Positions 52,152-61,628 of a stretch of 64,000 bases of DNA are shown here, one piece after another; the first letter of the stretch is position 1; each line of letters opens with the position of its first letter. The DNA is taken from assembly GCF_013394385.1 (NCBI RefSeq), contig NZ_AP022834.1, positions 186,001 to 250,000 of the forward strand, read 5' to 3'. Under the pieces are notes generated by a model, which was given only the letters and a program-made list of their open reading frames with translations, searched no databases and had not been told where the DNA came from. This DNA comes from Kocuria sp. TGY1127_2. Its GTDB lineage: Bacteria; Actinomycetota; Actinomycetes; Actinomycetales; Micrococcaceae. The position numbers and the translations under genes are program-made.

Positions 52152-53045
52152 TCACCGCGCCCAGTCCGGAGGTAGGGAATCCATGAGCTGCCGGAGTCGT
52201 ATGGCGGTGGGCGTGGGTCGTTCTGCCAAAGTGATGAGCTGCAGCTCGACGATGTCCTTCCGCAAATCGTCGAATTGGCGGTATGTGACACCCGGGAAAT
52301 TCAACTTGGTCGCGGATTCCGGAACGAGGGCGATGCCGTGTCCGGCGGCCACCAGACTGACCATCGTGGTGATTTGGCTCAGGGAATGGGAAACGTCCGC
52401 GTGGTCGATCTTGAAGTTCCTGACCACGAGGTCGTAGAAATATCGGGCTCCCTCCGCCGAGTGCATGATCAGCGGATGCCCTAAGACGTCCTCGCGGTGC
52501 AGATGCCGCCCGGTCAGTAGCTCATGGCCATCCGGGGCCGCGAGGACCAGCCCCTCCGTGTGGATCGAGTCGGTTCTGAAGCCTTCCGACGGCATCGACA
52601 ACCGGCCGAGACCCGCGTTGATCCGTCCGTCCTCGAGGGCCTCGAGCTGGCGGGATGTCACCATCTGGTGCAGATCGATCGCAACGCCGGGCATGCGTTC
52701 CTTCATGAGGGTCAGGATGGGACCCAGGGTCGTGAGTCCTGCGGCTGCGGTATACCCCAGGCTCAGGCGCCCCTGAAGCCCTTGGGAGGCCTGAACGGCC
52801 GATTCACCGGCACGAGTGACCGATGTGAGAATCAACCGGGCCTGGTCGAGGAAAGCAGAACCCGCCGCCGTGAGCTCAACTCTTCGATGTGTCCTCAGAA
52901 TCAACTGAGCCCCCACGCTCTTCTCCAATTTCTGGATTTGGCGGCTGAGCGGGGGTTGAGTCATGGCAAGTTCCTCGGCTGCCCGGCCGAAATGCAAGTT
53001 TTCGGCGACGGCGACAAAGCATCTCAGCTGATCGAGGGTAAACAT
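52152..53045 (-). CDS. LysR-family regulator of the hexarate locus
   Basis: A 297-residue LysR regulator with N-terminal helix-turn-helix (FVAVAENLHFGRAAEELAMTQPPLSRQIQKLEKSVGAQLI) and an effector domain beginning near residue 90. The pattern is close to the CbbR/GudR-like and BenM-like group that responds to small organic acids. It lies between the catabolic operon (same strand, 125 bp away) and the divergent GntP gene, so it probably controls both in response to a hexarate or its keto product. Confidence 0.88.
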   Translation of the reverse strand: MFTLDQLRCFVAVAENLHFGRAAEELAMTQPPLSRQIQKLEKSVGAQLILRTHRRVELTAAGSAFLDQARLILTSVTRAGESAVQASQGLQGRLSLGYTAAAGLTTLGPILTLMKERMPGVAIDLHQMVTSRQLEALEDGRINAGLGRLSMPSEGFRTDSIHTEGLVLAAPDGHELLTGRHLHREDVLGHPLIMHSAEGARYFYDLVVRNFKIDHADVSHSLSQITTMVSLVAAGHGIALVPESATKLNFPGVTYRQFDDLRKDIVELQLITLAERPTPTAIRLRQLMDSLPPDWAR

Positions 53046-53217
53046 GGGCCTCCGAATGTTTCATGTCTTTTAGGTATTAGTTCATGCAAACCTAGTTATA
53101 GACAATATTGAAGCGCAACTCATAAGCTCGACCCCAATGTGAACCAGAACACGAATTGACGCATCCGACCTGCTCCAGGGCTCTCGCCCGGGTGGCGGGG
53201 ATTCGAAGGAGAATTTG

Positions 53218-54573
53218 ATGCCCCTACTCATCGTGGCCGTTGCGGTGGCTTTGTTGCTCATCCTGATGACCAAGTTCAAGCTCAATGGCTTTGTGGCGCT
53301 GCTGATCGTCTCGGTATTGGTCGCAAGCTGGGGTGCTTTGTCGGGCGTGCTGACGGTCGACGACAAACCCGCCACGGTCGCCGACATACCCGACATCATC
53401 GGCAGCGGCATGGGTGGTCAGCTCGAAGAAACCCTCGCCGTCATCGGAATCGGCGCCATGATAGGCAGAATCCTCGGTGACGCTGGGGCGGCGCAAAGAA
53501 TTGCCCTGCGCGTGGTGGACCTCTTGGGGGAGAAGCGCGTGCAGTGGGCCATGGTGGTCACGTCCATGCTGATCGGCGTGACCATGTTCTACGAGGCTGC
53601 CTTCGTGATCGTGGTTCCGATCGCTTTCACGCTCGTCAGGGCGACACGGACCAACTTGCTGTGGGTCGGGCTCCCGATGTCCATTGCGTTGTCGACCATG
53701 CATTCCTTCTTGCCCCCGCACCCGGGACCGACCGCGGCCGCGAGCATCTATCAGGCCTCTCCGGGTTTGGCGCTGCTCTACGGATTGTTCATCGCGGTTC
53801 CTGCCGGCGTGCTGGTGGCCATGGTGTGGCCGCGCTTGTCCTTCGTGAAGAAGATCCAGCCCGAGATCCCTCGCGGCCTCATCTCGGAAAAGAGCTTCAC
53901 GGACGAAGAGATGCCCAGTATGGGCCGCTCGTTGCTCGTTGCCCTTCTTCCCGTGATTCTCATTGCCGGCGCGGAAATCTACATCATGGTCGGGGAGGAA
54001 AGCTCGAGCCTGATGCAATTCGTGACCTTCATCGGTTCGCCGACGGTCGCCCTGCTGATTTCGCTTCTCGTCGCCATCGTCGTCTTCGGCCCGATGAGCG
54101 GGAGGCCGTTGTCCGAGTTGGCCGTCTCCATGTCCGAGTCCGCGCGGGCCATGGCCATGATCATTATGGTGATCGCCGCGGGCGGTGCATTCAAAGAGGT
54201 TCTGGTCTCCACGGGCATCGCTCAGTACATTGCGGACATGACCTCGGGCTGGCCGGTTCACCCGATCATTCTGGTGTGGTTGACCGCCGTAATCCTACGA
54301 GTAGCCCTCGGCTCGGCATCGGTTGCCGTCACGACGGCCGCAGGAATTGCGGCACCGCTGGTTGCTTCGAGCGGAGTGTCCCCGGAACTGATGGTCCTGG
54401 CCACCGCTTGTGGGTCGATCGCCGTGAGTCACGTCAACGATCCCGGCTTCTGGATGTTCAAGGAGTACTTCAACTTGTCGGTCGTGCAGACCCTCAAGGC
54501 CCGCACCACGTACACGACCGTTCTCTCGGTTCTGGGGCTGGGAGGAGTGCTGCTCATGAATCTGATCGTGTGA
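53218..54573 (+). CDS. GntP-family acid-sugar permease
   Basis: A 451-residue proton symporter of the gluconate (GntP) family with about 12 helices. The motifs STMHSFLPPHPGPTAAA and the C-terminal ATACGSIAVSHVNDPGFWMFKEYFNLS are diagnostic. ATG 53218 follows GAAGGAG at good spacing. Encoded beside the hexarate enzymes, it likely imports glucarate or galactarate rather than gluconate, although gluconate is the family default. It is the first gene of the plus-strand unit with the second glucarate-type dehydratase. Confidence 0.9.
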   Translation: MPLLIVAVAVALLLILMTKFKLNGFVALLIVSVLVASWGALSGVLTVDDKPATVADIPDIIGSGMGGQLEETLAVIGIGAMIGRILGDAGAAQRIALRVVDLLGEKRVQWAMVVTSMLIGVTMFYEAAFVIVVPIAFTLVRATRTNLLWVGLPMSIALSTMHSFLPPHPGPTAAASIYQASPGLALLYGLFIAVPAGVLVAMVWPRLSFVKKIQPEIPRGLISEKSFTDEEMPSMGRSLLVALLPVILIAGAEIYIMVGEESSSLMQFVTFIGSPTVALLISLLVAIVVFGPMSGRPLSELAVSMSESARAMAMIIMVIAAGGAFKEVLVSTGIAQYIADMTSGWPVHPIILVWLTAVILRVALGSASVAVTTAAGIAAPLVASSGVSPELMVLATACGSIAVSHVNDPGFWMFKEYFNLSVVQTLKARTTYTTVLSVLGLGGVLLMNLIV

Positions 54574-54645
54574 CTCAGGCGGGTCCTCCCTGCCAATCCG
54601 AGAGCCCCTCGAACACATCTCGACACCGATCCGGAGGCGAAGCCC

Positions 54646-55920
54646 ATGGCCGCAGATACCACGATTTCAACCATCAGGATCACCCCAGTTGCCTTTTCGG
54701 ACCCGCCCCTCCTGAACTCGGTGGGTGTTCACGAGCCATACGCGCTCCGTTCCATCATTGAAGTCGAAACGGCGTCGGGTATCACGGGTATCGGTGAGTC
54801 GTACGGCTCGGCCGTTCACCTCTCACGACTTGATCTGGCCGCTCGTGCGCTCATCGGGGTCGACGCGGAGAGCCTGCTCGCGATGCGCTGCGCCGTTTCG
54901 CGTGCACTGGCCGACGATTCCGTCCGCGGCGGCGACGGCATGGCCGGCATGGTCACAACGTCCTCGACTCTTGACCGGGTCTACTCGCCCTTCGAGGTCG
55001 CCGCCCTGGACATCCAGGGACAGCAGTTCGGCGTTCCCGTCAGCAGCCTCCTGGGCGGTCTGGCGCGGGAAAGCGTCCCGTTCAGCGGATATCTCTTCTA
55101 CAAGTGGTCGGCTCACCCCGGCATGGAGCCGGATCAATGGGGGGAGGCGCTCAACGCGTCCCAAATAGTTGATCAAGCGGAAAAGATGGTGTCCGAGTAC
55201 GGTTTCACAGCGCTCAAACTCAAGGGCGGCGTCTTGAGGCCCGAGGACGAAGCCGAGACCGTGGAGGCATTGGCAGAAAGGTTCCCGGACATGCCCCTTC
55301 GGATCGACCCCAATGCGGCCTGGTCCGTGAGTACCGCGATCAAAATCGGCAAACGACTCGAAGGAAAACTCGAATATCTCGAAGATCCCGCTCCCGGGCT
55401 GGACGGAATGGCCGAGGTCCGGAGCCATGTTCCGATGCCGCTCGCGACGAATATGTTCGTCGTCGCCTTCGACCACATCCCGGAATCCGTGAGCCGGGAG
55501 GCCATCGACATCATCCTGTCCGACCCACATTTCTGGGGCGGTCTGGAACACACCAAACTTCTGGCCGGAATAGCGTCCACATTCGGCATGAATCTCTCCA
55601 TGCACTCGAACTCCCATCTGGGAGTCAGTCTGGCCGCGATGCTGCATGTGGCCGGTGCGACACCCAATATCGATTACGCCTGTGACACGCACTGGCCCTG
55701 GAAGAAGCCCGACGATGACGTCGTGTCGGGAACGCCGTTCACTTTTGAAGGCGGAGCCGTCTCGGTGCCGACAGGTCCCGGACTCGGCGTTTCGCTGGAC
55801 CACGAGAAACTGTCGCGTCTGCACGAGCAGTATGTGAAGGTCGAGATGCTGGAAAGAGACGACACCGGCTATATGCAGACGTACGACCCAACTTTCGATC
55901 CCAGTATGGGGCGTTGGTAA
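54646..55920 (+). CDS. Second glucarate-dehydratase-family enzyme
   Basis: A 424-residue paralogue of glucarate dehydratase. All recognised active-site motifs are kept: ALKLKGGVL, DPNAAW, LEDPAPG, ATNMFVVA, LSDPHFWGG and HSNSHLGVSL. The N-terminal capping domain differs from that of GudD at 48148 (FSDPPLLNSVGVHEPYALRS), so a different stereoisomer or a different acid sugar is likely. GudX-type proteins of enteric bacteria are similar companions of GudD. It lies 72 bp after the GntP gene, probably in one unit with it. Confidence 0.87.
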   Translation: MAADTTISTIRITPVAFSDPPLLNSVGVHEPYALRSIIEVETASGITGIGESYGSAVHLSRLDLAARALIGVDAESLLAMRCAVSRALADDSVRGGDGMAGMVTTSSTLDRVYSPFEVAALDIQGQQFGVPVSSLLGGLARESVPFSGYLFYKWSAHPGMEPDQWGEALNASQIVDQAEKMVSEYGFTALKLKGGVLRPEDEAETVEALAERFPDMPLRIDPNAAWSVSTAIKIGKRLEGKLEYLEDPAPGLDGMAEVRSHVPMPLATNMFVVAFDHIPESVSREAIDIILSDPHFWGGLEHTKLLAGIASTFGMNLSMHSNSHLGVSLAAMLHVAGATPNIDYACDTHWPWKKPDDDVVSGTPFTFEGGAVSVPTGPGLGVSLDHEKLSRLHEQYVKVEMLERDDTGYMQTYDPTFDPSMGRW

Positions 55921-56322
55921 GGAGGCGAGACGGCGAACCTCGCGGCACGAAACCGAGGTGCAAGTCGAAGCTTCCGAGCGGGGCGAAGAACCGAAATATG
56001 CCCGTACGTCGCCGCAACATGAAGGTGATAACAGCCACTCCGCCCGATGGTAATGAGCACAGGACTGGGAGGGTCCAACCTGACAGATGCGTGATGTTCG
56101 ATATCCTGAGGAAGCCGTAGGGACCGGTCATCTCCGATGATTGTCGCTTCTCCGCGGATGACAGACCAGCCAAGACGGCAGCGAGCTCCGGGCCACGCTT
56201 CTGGGCGGTGCCTTTGGTGCGAACTGAAGCCGAAATCGCGTGGTGCGTGAAACCTGGGGTATACGGAATATGCTTGATCCGTCTTGGAAAGTATTTACCC
56301 TTGCCCATCGGAGTTCAGAGAT
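55921..56322. other. Intergenic region before the mevalonate operon
   Basis: About 400 bp without a convincing gene, separating the hexarate locus from the mevalonate operon. A -10-like TATACG is at 56260-56265, without a clear -35. The ribosome site GGAG for the first mevalonate gene is at 56310-56313. Confidence 0.5.
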
Positions 56323-57294
56323 TTGCACAAGTTGAAAGAGGCCGACCCCCTTCAGTCGTCCGCGGTCGGTCAGTCCGTGGCGTGGGGCAAGGTCATTCTT
56401 TTCGGGGAGCACTCGGTGGTCCACGGGCATCCCGCAATTGCGTTCCCGCTGCCGCAGGTCGGCCTGACGGCCACCGCAACCCCGTCTCCGGGACCGCTGT
56501 GGCTCACGGTTGACATCTATGACGGTCCGCTCGCCAGCGCGCCCCCGATGCTCGCCCCGCTGGGGGCGACCATTACCGCAACCCTCGAGCTCATCGGGCA
56601 TCACCAGCAAGGTCTCCACATCACATGCATCGGAGACTTCCCGCTCGAGCGCGGACTCGGTTCCAGCGCCGCGGGAGCGGCCAGCATCGCAAATGCGATT
56701 CTCGACCTGACCGGCAACGACCTCCCGCGTTCCGTCCGCCACGGACTCGTCCAGACCGGCGAGAGGGTGGCTCACGGAAACCCCTCGGGGTTGGACGCAT
56801 ATACCGTCCTCAGCCGCTCGCCAATCTGGTTCCAGGCCGGCATCGCAGAGAATATTGAGGTGAATCTGGGGGCCCCGATCGTCGTCGCCGATTCGGGTCA
56901 GCCCGGCGACACCCACTCGGCCGTCGGCGCCGTCACTGAAATGCGGCGGACCAACCCGGGCGACGTCGCCCGATACTTCGAAACGATCCGCGACCACACG
57001 GTTGCGGCCCGCGAGAATCTCAAGAATGATGAGCGCGAGGCGCTCGGACGCCGTATGAACGAGGTTCACGAAGCCCTGCGCGAGTTATCGGTCTCAAGCC
57101 CGCATCTGGATCAACTGGTCCGATCCGCTCGTGACGCCGGAGCCCTCGGGGCAAAGCTGACCGGAGGGGGTCGCGGCGGCTGCGTCATCGCCCTTGCGCG
57201 GGATTTCCAGCACGGCGAAGAGCTGGCCAAGGAACTTCGGCAGGCCGGGGCGCTGCAAACCTGGATCCTGAACCCAGAGGAGTTCGAGCAGTGA
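56323..57294 (+). CDS. mvk: Mevalonate kinase
   Basis: GHMP kinase that phosphorylates mevalonate. The 323-residue protein has WGKVILFGEHSVVHGHPAIA at the start, the GHMP motif LERGLGSSAAGAAS near residue 110, AHGNPSGLDA near 155 and LTGGGRGGCVIA near 280. I choose TTG 56323, 9 nt after GGAG; the frame is open to TTG 56284, and other TTG codons lie nearby, so the start is uncertain. First of six genes in the order mvk-mvaD-mvaK2-fni-mvaA-mvaS, the same order reported for the mevalonate cluster of Streptomyces sp. CL190. It overlaps mvaD by 4 bp. Confidence 0.9.
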   Translation: MHKLKEADPLQSSAVGQSVAWGKVILFGEHSVVHGHPAIAFPLPQVGLTATATPSPGPLWLTVDIYDGPLASAPPMLAPLGATITATLELIGHHQQGLHITCIGDFPLERGLGSSAAGAASIANAILDLTGNDLPRSVRHGLVQTGERVAHGNPSGLDAYTVLSRSPIWFQAGIAENIEVNLGAPIVVADSGQPGDTHSAVGAVTEMRRTNPGDVARYFETIRDHTVAARENLKNDEREALGRRMNEVHEALRELSVSSPHLDQLVRSARDAGALGAKLTGGGRGGCVIALARDFQHGEELAKELRQAGALQTWILNPEEFEQ

Positions 57295-58283
57295 CCCTTG
57301 CCCGTGCGACGGCCGTGGCCCACCCGAACCTCGCCCTCATCAAATACTGGGGAAAGCGGGACGAGGAGCGGGTGCTCCCTTGGACCGGAAGCCTGTCATT
57401 GACGTTGGACGTTTTCCCGACGAAGACCTCGGTCACTCTTGACCCATCATTGAAAGAGGACCGGTTCTTCCTCAATGGATCGGAAGTCTCCGGGACACCA
57501 TTGGCCCGTGTCCGGACATTCCTGGAGCTGGTTCGGGAGAAGTCCGGTCGCACTACCCGAGCCAGTGTCGAATCCAGGAATTCCGTTCCGACCGGCGCGG
57601 GACTGGCCTCTAGCGCCTCCGGATTCGCGGCACTCGCGACCTCGGCGAGTCGGGCCTACGGGCTGCCCACCGACACCGTGTCCCTTTCCCGCTTGGCCCG
57701 CCGGGGCTCAGGATCGGCTTGCCGCTCCGTCTTGGGAGACCTGGCAGTGTGGCGCGCCGGCGAAGGAACCGGCGACGAGGCCGATGCTGCATCTTATGCG
57801 GAACAGATCCCCGGCCCGCGGCTCGCCATGGTCATCGCCGTGGTCTCAGCTGCGCAGAAGTCCATTTCCTCGCGGGTCGCGATGCGCGAAACAGCGCGGA
57901 CATCATCCTTCTTCGATGGTTGGGTATCCGGCACCGCACAGGATCTGACGGCGATGACGGCCGCGCTCGCTGACGGCGACTACACGCAAGTAGGCGAACT
58001 GACCGAGTCCAACGCACTGCGCATGCACGCCGCGATCAACGCCGCCCGGCCGCCCATTCGCTACCTTGCTCCGACCTCGATCGAGCTGTTCGACGCCGTG
58101 GCACAGTTTCGTGCCGACGGTTTGGAGGTCTACGGGACCGCGGACGCCGGGCCCAACGTGGCCGTTCTCTGCCGGGACGAAGACCTCGAAAAGACGCATC
58201 GGGCACTTTCGGATCGGTTCCCCGATCTAGAACTCATTCCGGCGCGCTCCGGCCCAGGCGCGCACCTCGTGGAGGATGCATGA
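57291..58283 (+). CDS. mvaD: Diphosphomevalonate decarboxylase
   Basis: Makes isopentenyl diphosphate from diphosphomevalonate, 330 residues. Landmarks are HPNLALIKYWGKRDEE at the start, SVPTGAGLASSASGFAAL near residue 100, RGSGSACRSVLG near 140 and the AQKSISSRVAMRET segment near 185. Starts with GTG in a GTGA overlap with mvk and ends in an ATGA overlap with mvaK2, so the operon is translationally coupled. Confidence 0.95.
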   Translation: MTLARATAVAHPNLALIKYWGKRDEERVLPWTGSLSLTLDVFPTKTSVTLDPSLKEDRFFLNGSEVSGTPLARVRTFLELVREKSGRTTRASVESRNSVPTGAGLASSASGFAALATSASRAYGLPTDTVSLSRLARRGSGSACRSVLGDLAVWRAGEGTGDEADAASYAEQIPGPRLAMVIAVVSAAQKSISSRVAMRETARTSSFFDGWVSGTAQDLTAMTAALADGDYTQVGELTESNALRMHAAINAARPPIRYLAPTSIELFDAVAQFRADGLEVYGTADAGPNVAVLCRDEDLEKTHRALSDRFPDLELIPARSGPGAHLVEDA

Positions 58284-59470
58284 TCCTGTCCGAGGCGCCC
58301 GGCAAGCTTTACGTCGTGGGCGAGTACGCCGTCGTCGAGCCCGGTCACCGAGCGATTCTGATTGCGGTAGATCGTTACGTCAGCGTCGAGGCGCGCTCCG
58401 CGGAAGAGGTCGGGGCTCTCTTCTCGACCGCCAGCGACCAGCCCCTGACGTGGAGACATTCCGGAAACGTGGTCGAGTTCGATGAGGATACGGCCGGTTT
58501 CTACCGTTATCTCGTGGCCGCCCTGCAGACGGTCGAGAGACTTCGTCGCGAACGCGGGCTCGAGGCGAAGCACTACGAGCTCCACGTCAGCAGTCATCTC
58601 GACGACGCCGCAACCGGGACCAAATTCGGGCTTGGTTCCTCCGGGGCGGTGACTGTGGCTGCGGTCGGTGCTATCGGGTGCATCTATGGTTTGGACCTCA
58701 GCCCGGAGAAGATCTACCGCCTTGCCATGATCGCGACCATGCAGGTCACGCGCACGACCTCGGGCGGTGACATCGCAGCGAGTTCACTCGGCGGATGGGT
58801 CTCCTATGCATCGCCGGACCGCGAATGGCTGTTCGAGGCTTCGTGCGAACGCGACGTCGAGGACCTCCTCGCCATCGAGTGGCCGGGGCTGCGCCTGGAC
58901 CGTCTGGACGGGCTGGATCGCGATGGTGACGACCGCGCGGCCGCCTACACCGCGAGCTTCGCGTCATCGACGGCTGTCGAATCGCCCGCTGAGTCGCCGC
59001 TGACGGTGCGGGTCGGATGGACCGGTGAGCCGGCGGACACCCCGGAACTCGTGGGCCGCTTGCGGAAGAAGACGGCACTCCCGTCAGACTTGCTGCGACG
59101 CTCCGATGCGCAGGTAGAGGCACTTGAAACGGCTTTGATCAGCGGAAACATTGAAAATTTGAGCGAAATTGTGGCTGAAGCCCGCACGATTCTGGGAGAA
59201 TTGGCGAGGCAACGGGACAGCGTCATCGAAACTCCTGAATTGACCGCGCTCGTGGAATCCGCGCTGAGATCCGGTTGGGCGGCCAAGTCCTCAGGCTCAG
59301 GCGGCGGAGACTGCGGAATCGCGATCGGCCCGGCGGGCAGTGACGACCGCGAGTTGGAAAGGGCTTGGATCAAGGCCAATATTCGTCCGCTGCCTCTTCG
59401 CGTCTCGTCACGAGGGCAGAAAATCCTGGCGGATTCCATCCGTTCCACCAACACGAGGGACTCAGCATGA
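58280..59470 (+). CDS. mvaK2: Phosphomevalonate kinase
   Basis: GHMP kinase of 396 residues that makes diphosphomevalonate. It opens with APGKLYVVGEYAVVEPGHRAI, has KFGLGSSGAVTVAAVGA near residue 115 and the C-terminal KSSGSGGGDCGIA near 335. This pattern matches bacterial phosphomevalonate kinase rather than mevalonate kinase. It overlaps mvaD and fni by ATGA at both ends. Confidence 0.94.
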   Translation: MILSEAPGKLYVVGEYAVVEPGHRAILIAVDRYVSVEARSAEEVGALFSTASDQPLTWRHSGNVVEFDEDTAGFYRYLVAALQTVERLRRERGLEAKHYELHVSSHLDDAATGTKFGLGSSGAVTVAAVGAIGCIYGLDLSPEKIYRLAMIATMQVTRTTSGGDIAASSLGGWVSYASPDREWLFEASCERDVEDLLAIEWPGLRLDRLDGLDRDGDDRAAAYTASFASSTAVESPAESPLTVRVGWTGEPADTPELVGRLRKKTALPSDLLRRSDAQVEALETALISGNIENLSEIVAEARTILGELARQRDSVIETPELTALVESALRSGWAAKSSGSGGGDCGIAIGPAGSDDRELERAWIKANIRPLPLRVSSRGQKILADSIRSTNTRDSA

Positions 59471-60570
59471 TCAGTAACCGCAAGGATGACCATCTGAACT
59501 TCGCCGCAGCCCAGCAGCGTGAGGAGCGCGCGCGGACGGACTGGGACGAGGTCCGCCTGCTTCACCACGGACTGGCCGGAATCGACGCGAGCGACGTCGA
59601 TATCTCGACCTCGTTGCCAGGCGATATCCGCTGGCCCCTTCCGTTTTACATCAACGGCATGACCGGGGGGACCGAAACCACCGGTAAGGTCAACGCCGCG
59701 CTGGCCGAAGCAGCGGCCGAAACGGGCATTGCGATGGCGACCGGTTCGATGAGTATCTACCTCCGCGACGAAAGCGTGCTTCCGACCTTCCGTGTGCTCC
59801 GTGACAAGAACCCTCATGGCTTCGTGATGGGCAACCTCAGCGCGGATGCCACCCCGGACCAGGCACGGCGCGTCGTCGAGGCCCTTGAAGCAAATGCCCT
59901 TCAAATCCACATCAATTCCGTTCAGGAGACCGTGATGCCGGAAGGTTCGCGCGGTTTCGGGTCCTGGGCGGAGAACATTGCGTCCGTCGTCGAGTCCACG
60001 CCCGTTCCGGTGATCGTCAAGGAAGTCGGCTTCGGAATGTCTCGCGAGACGGTCGCCCTCCTCGCGGAACTGGGCGTGAGCATCGCCGACGCGGCCGGAA
60101 ACGGTGGAACCAACTTTGCACGGGTTGAAAATGACAGACGCGCGGGCAAAGATTATGCTTTCCTGGCCGACTTCGGCCAGTCCGCCGCCGCATCGTTGCT
60201 GGACGCGACGACGCTCCCGGCGGAGACCCCGCGCCCGGCGTTGTTGGCTTCGGGCGGAGTGCGAAACCCGTACGACGTGATCCGGGGTCTTTCCCTCGGA
60301 GCGCGAGCGGTAGGAGTTGCGGGGACCTTCTTGCACACGGTGTTGGGGGAGTCAGGGGTCGAGGCGAACGCCGCAGGAACCAAACGCCTTATAGAGCAGG
60401 TCAACGACTGGCGGGACCGCCTCATCGAGATGTATGCGATGTTCGGTGCGGCCACGACTCGGCAACTCAGCGAAACCGACGTGATGATCGGCGGCGAACT
60501 CGCCGAGACGGCCCGACTGCGGGGCGTGAATCTCGCGTTCCTGGCGAACAGGCGCAGCTTTAGACGATGA
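59467..60570 (+). CDS. fni: Type II isopentenyl-diphosphate isomerase
   Basis: FMN-dependent isomerase that interconverts IPP and DMAPP, 367 residues. Family motifs are NRKDDHLNFA at the start, INGMTGGTETTGKVN near residue 60, ATGSMS near 95, and the flavin-binding DAAGNGGTNFARVEN and LLASGGVRNPYDVIRGLSLGA. ATG 59467 overlaps the mvaK2 stop. Type II isomerases are unrelated to the Nudix type I enzyme. Confidence 0.95.
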   Translation: MISNRKDDHLNFAAAQQREERARTDWDEVRLLHHGLAGIDASDVDISTSLPGDIRWPLPFYINGMTGGTETTGKVNAALAEAAAETGIAMATGSMSIYLRDESVLPTFRVLRDKNPHGFVMGNLSADATPDQARRVVEALEANALQIHINSVQETVMPEGSRGFGSWAENIASVVESTPVPVIVKEVGFGMSRETVALLAELGVSIADAAGNGGTNFARVENDRRAGKDYAFLADFGQSAAASLLDATTLPAETPRPALLASGGVRNPYDVIRGLSLGARAVGVAGTFLHTVLGESGVEANAAGTKRLIEQVNDWRDRLIEMYAMFGAATTRQLSETDVMIGGELAETARLRGVNLAFLANRRSFRR

Positions 60571-60581
60571 CCGGAGGAAAT

Positions 60582-61628
60582 ATGCACGAGCCGTTTCAGA
60601 CACCTCTCCCGACGCAGTGGATCGGGCCGATCCGTGTGTCCGGGAACGTGATCGGAAACGAAGAGGTCGAAGTTCCCCTTGCAACCTACGAAACGCCCCT
60701 GTGGCCCTCGGTCAAAAGAGGATCCAAGATTTCTCGGTTGGTCGAAGGCGGGATCCGCGCGACTTTGGTCGACGACCGCATGACCCGCTCGGTGTACTTC
60801 GAAGCGCCCGACGCCGGAGCGGCCCATCGCGTGGCTCGTGAACTGGACGCACGACGGGGTGACCTCCAGGCCGTTGTGTCCCAGGCATCTCGGTTTGCGA
60901 AACTCATCGACCTGCACTTCCAGTACGCGGGCAATCTTCTGTACGTCCGTTTCGACTTCACCACGGGCGATGCTTCCGGTCACAACATGGTCACCCTCGC
61001 GGCCGACAACCTCATGCCCTGGATTCTCCAGGAATACCCCGAACTCGAGTACGGGTCGATCTCCGGGAACTTCTGCTCGGACAAGAAGCCCACGGCGGTC
61101 AACGGCATTCTGGGGCGCGGCAAGAACGTCGTGACCGAAATCGTGATCCCGCGGGACGTCGTTGTGCGTCATCTCAAGACCACGCCCGAAGAGGTCGCGG
61201 ACCTCAACGTGCGGAAGAACCTCATCGGTACCAACCTGGCCGGCGGCCTGCGTGCGGCCAACGCGCACTATGCCAATATGCTCTTAGCGTTTTACCTTGC
61301 CACGGGGCAGGATGCGGCCAATATTGTGGAAGGTTCGCAAGGGGTGACGACCGCCGAAGTTCGAGACGGCGATCTGTACTTCTCCTGCAACCTCCCCAAC
61401 CTGATCGTGGGGACTGTCGGTAACGGCAAGGGCGCAGGTCTGACCGTTGTCGAGGACAATTTGCAGAAGCTGGGTTGCCGTGAAGATCGGGAGCCCGGCG
61501 CGAATGCCCACCGTCTCGCGGTTCTATGTGCCGCATCGGTCTTGTGCGGGGAGCTTTCCCTGATGGCCGCTCAGACTAATCCCGGTGAGCTCATGGCAGC
61601 GCACGTGAAGATTGAAAGGAATCAGTAG
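60582..61628 (+). CDS. mvaA: HMG-CoA reductase, class I-like
   Basis: Reduces HMG-CoA to mevalonate with NAD(P)H. The 348-residue soluble protein has the class I style motifs FTTGDASGHNMVT near residue 132, SGNFCSDKKPTAVNGILGRGKNVV near 160, and NLIVGTVGNGKG near 275. It lacks the eukaryotic membrane domain. I prefer ATG 60582 because GGAGG at 60573-60577 is spaced 4 nt before it, although an ATG at 60567 overlaps the fni stop. Confidence 0.94.
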   Translation: MHEPFQTPLPTQWIGPIRVSGNVIGNEEVEVPLATYETPLWPSVKRGSKISRLVEGGIRATLVDDRMTRSVYFEAPDAGAAHRVARELDARRGDLQAVVSQASRFAKLIDLHFQYAGNLLYVRFDFTTGDASGHNMVTLAADNLMPWILQEYPELEYGSISGNFCSDKKPTAVNGILGRGKNVVTEIVIPRDVVVRHLKTTPEEVADLNVRKNLIGTNLAGGLRAANAHYANMLLAFYLATGQDAANIVEGSQGVTTAEVRDGDLYFSCNLPNLIVGTVGNGKGAGLTVVEDNLQKLGCREDREPGANAHRLAVLCAASVLCGELSLMAAQTNPGELMAAHVKIERNQ

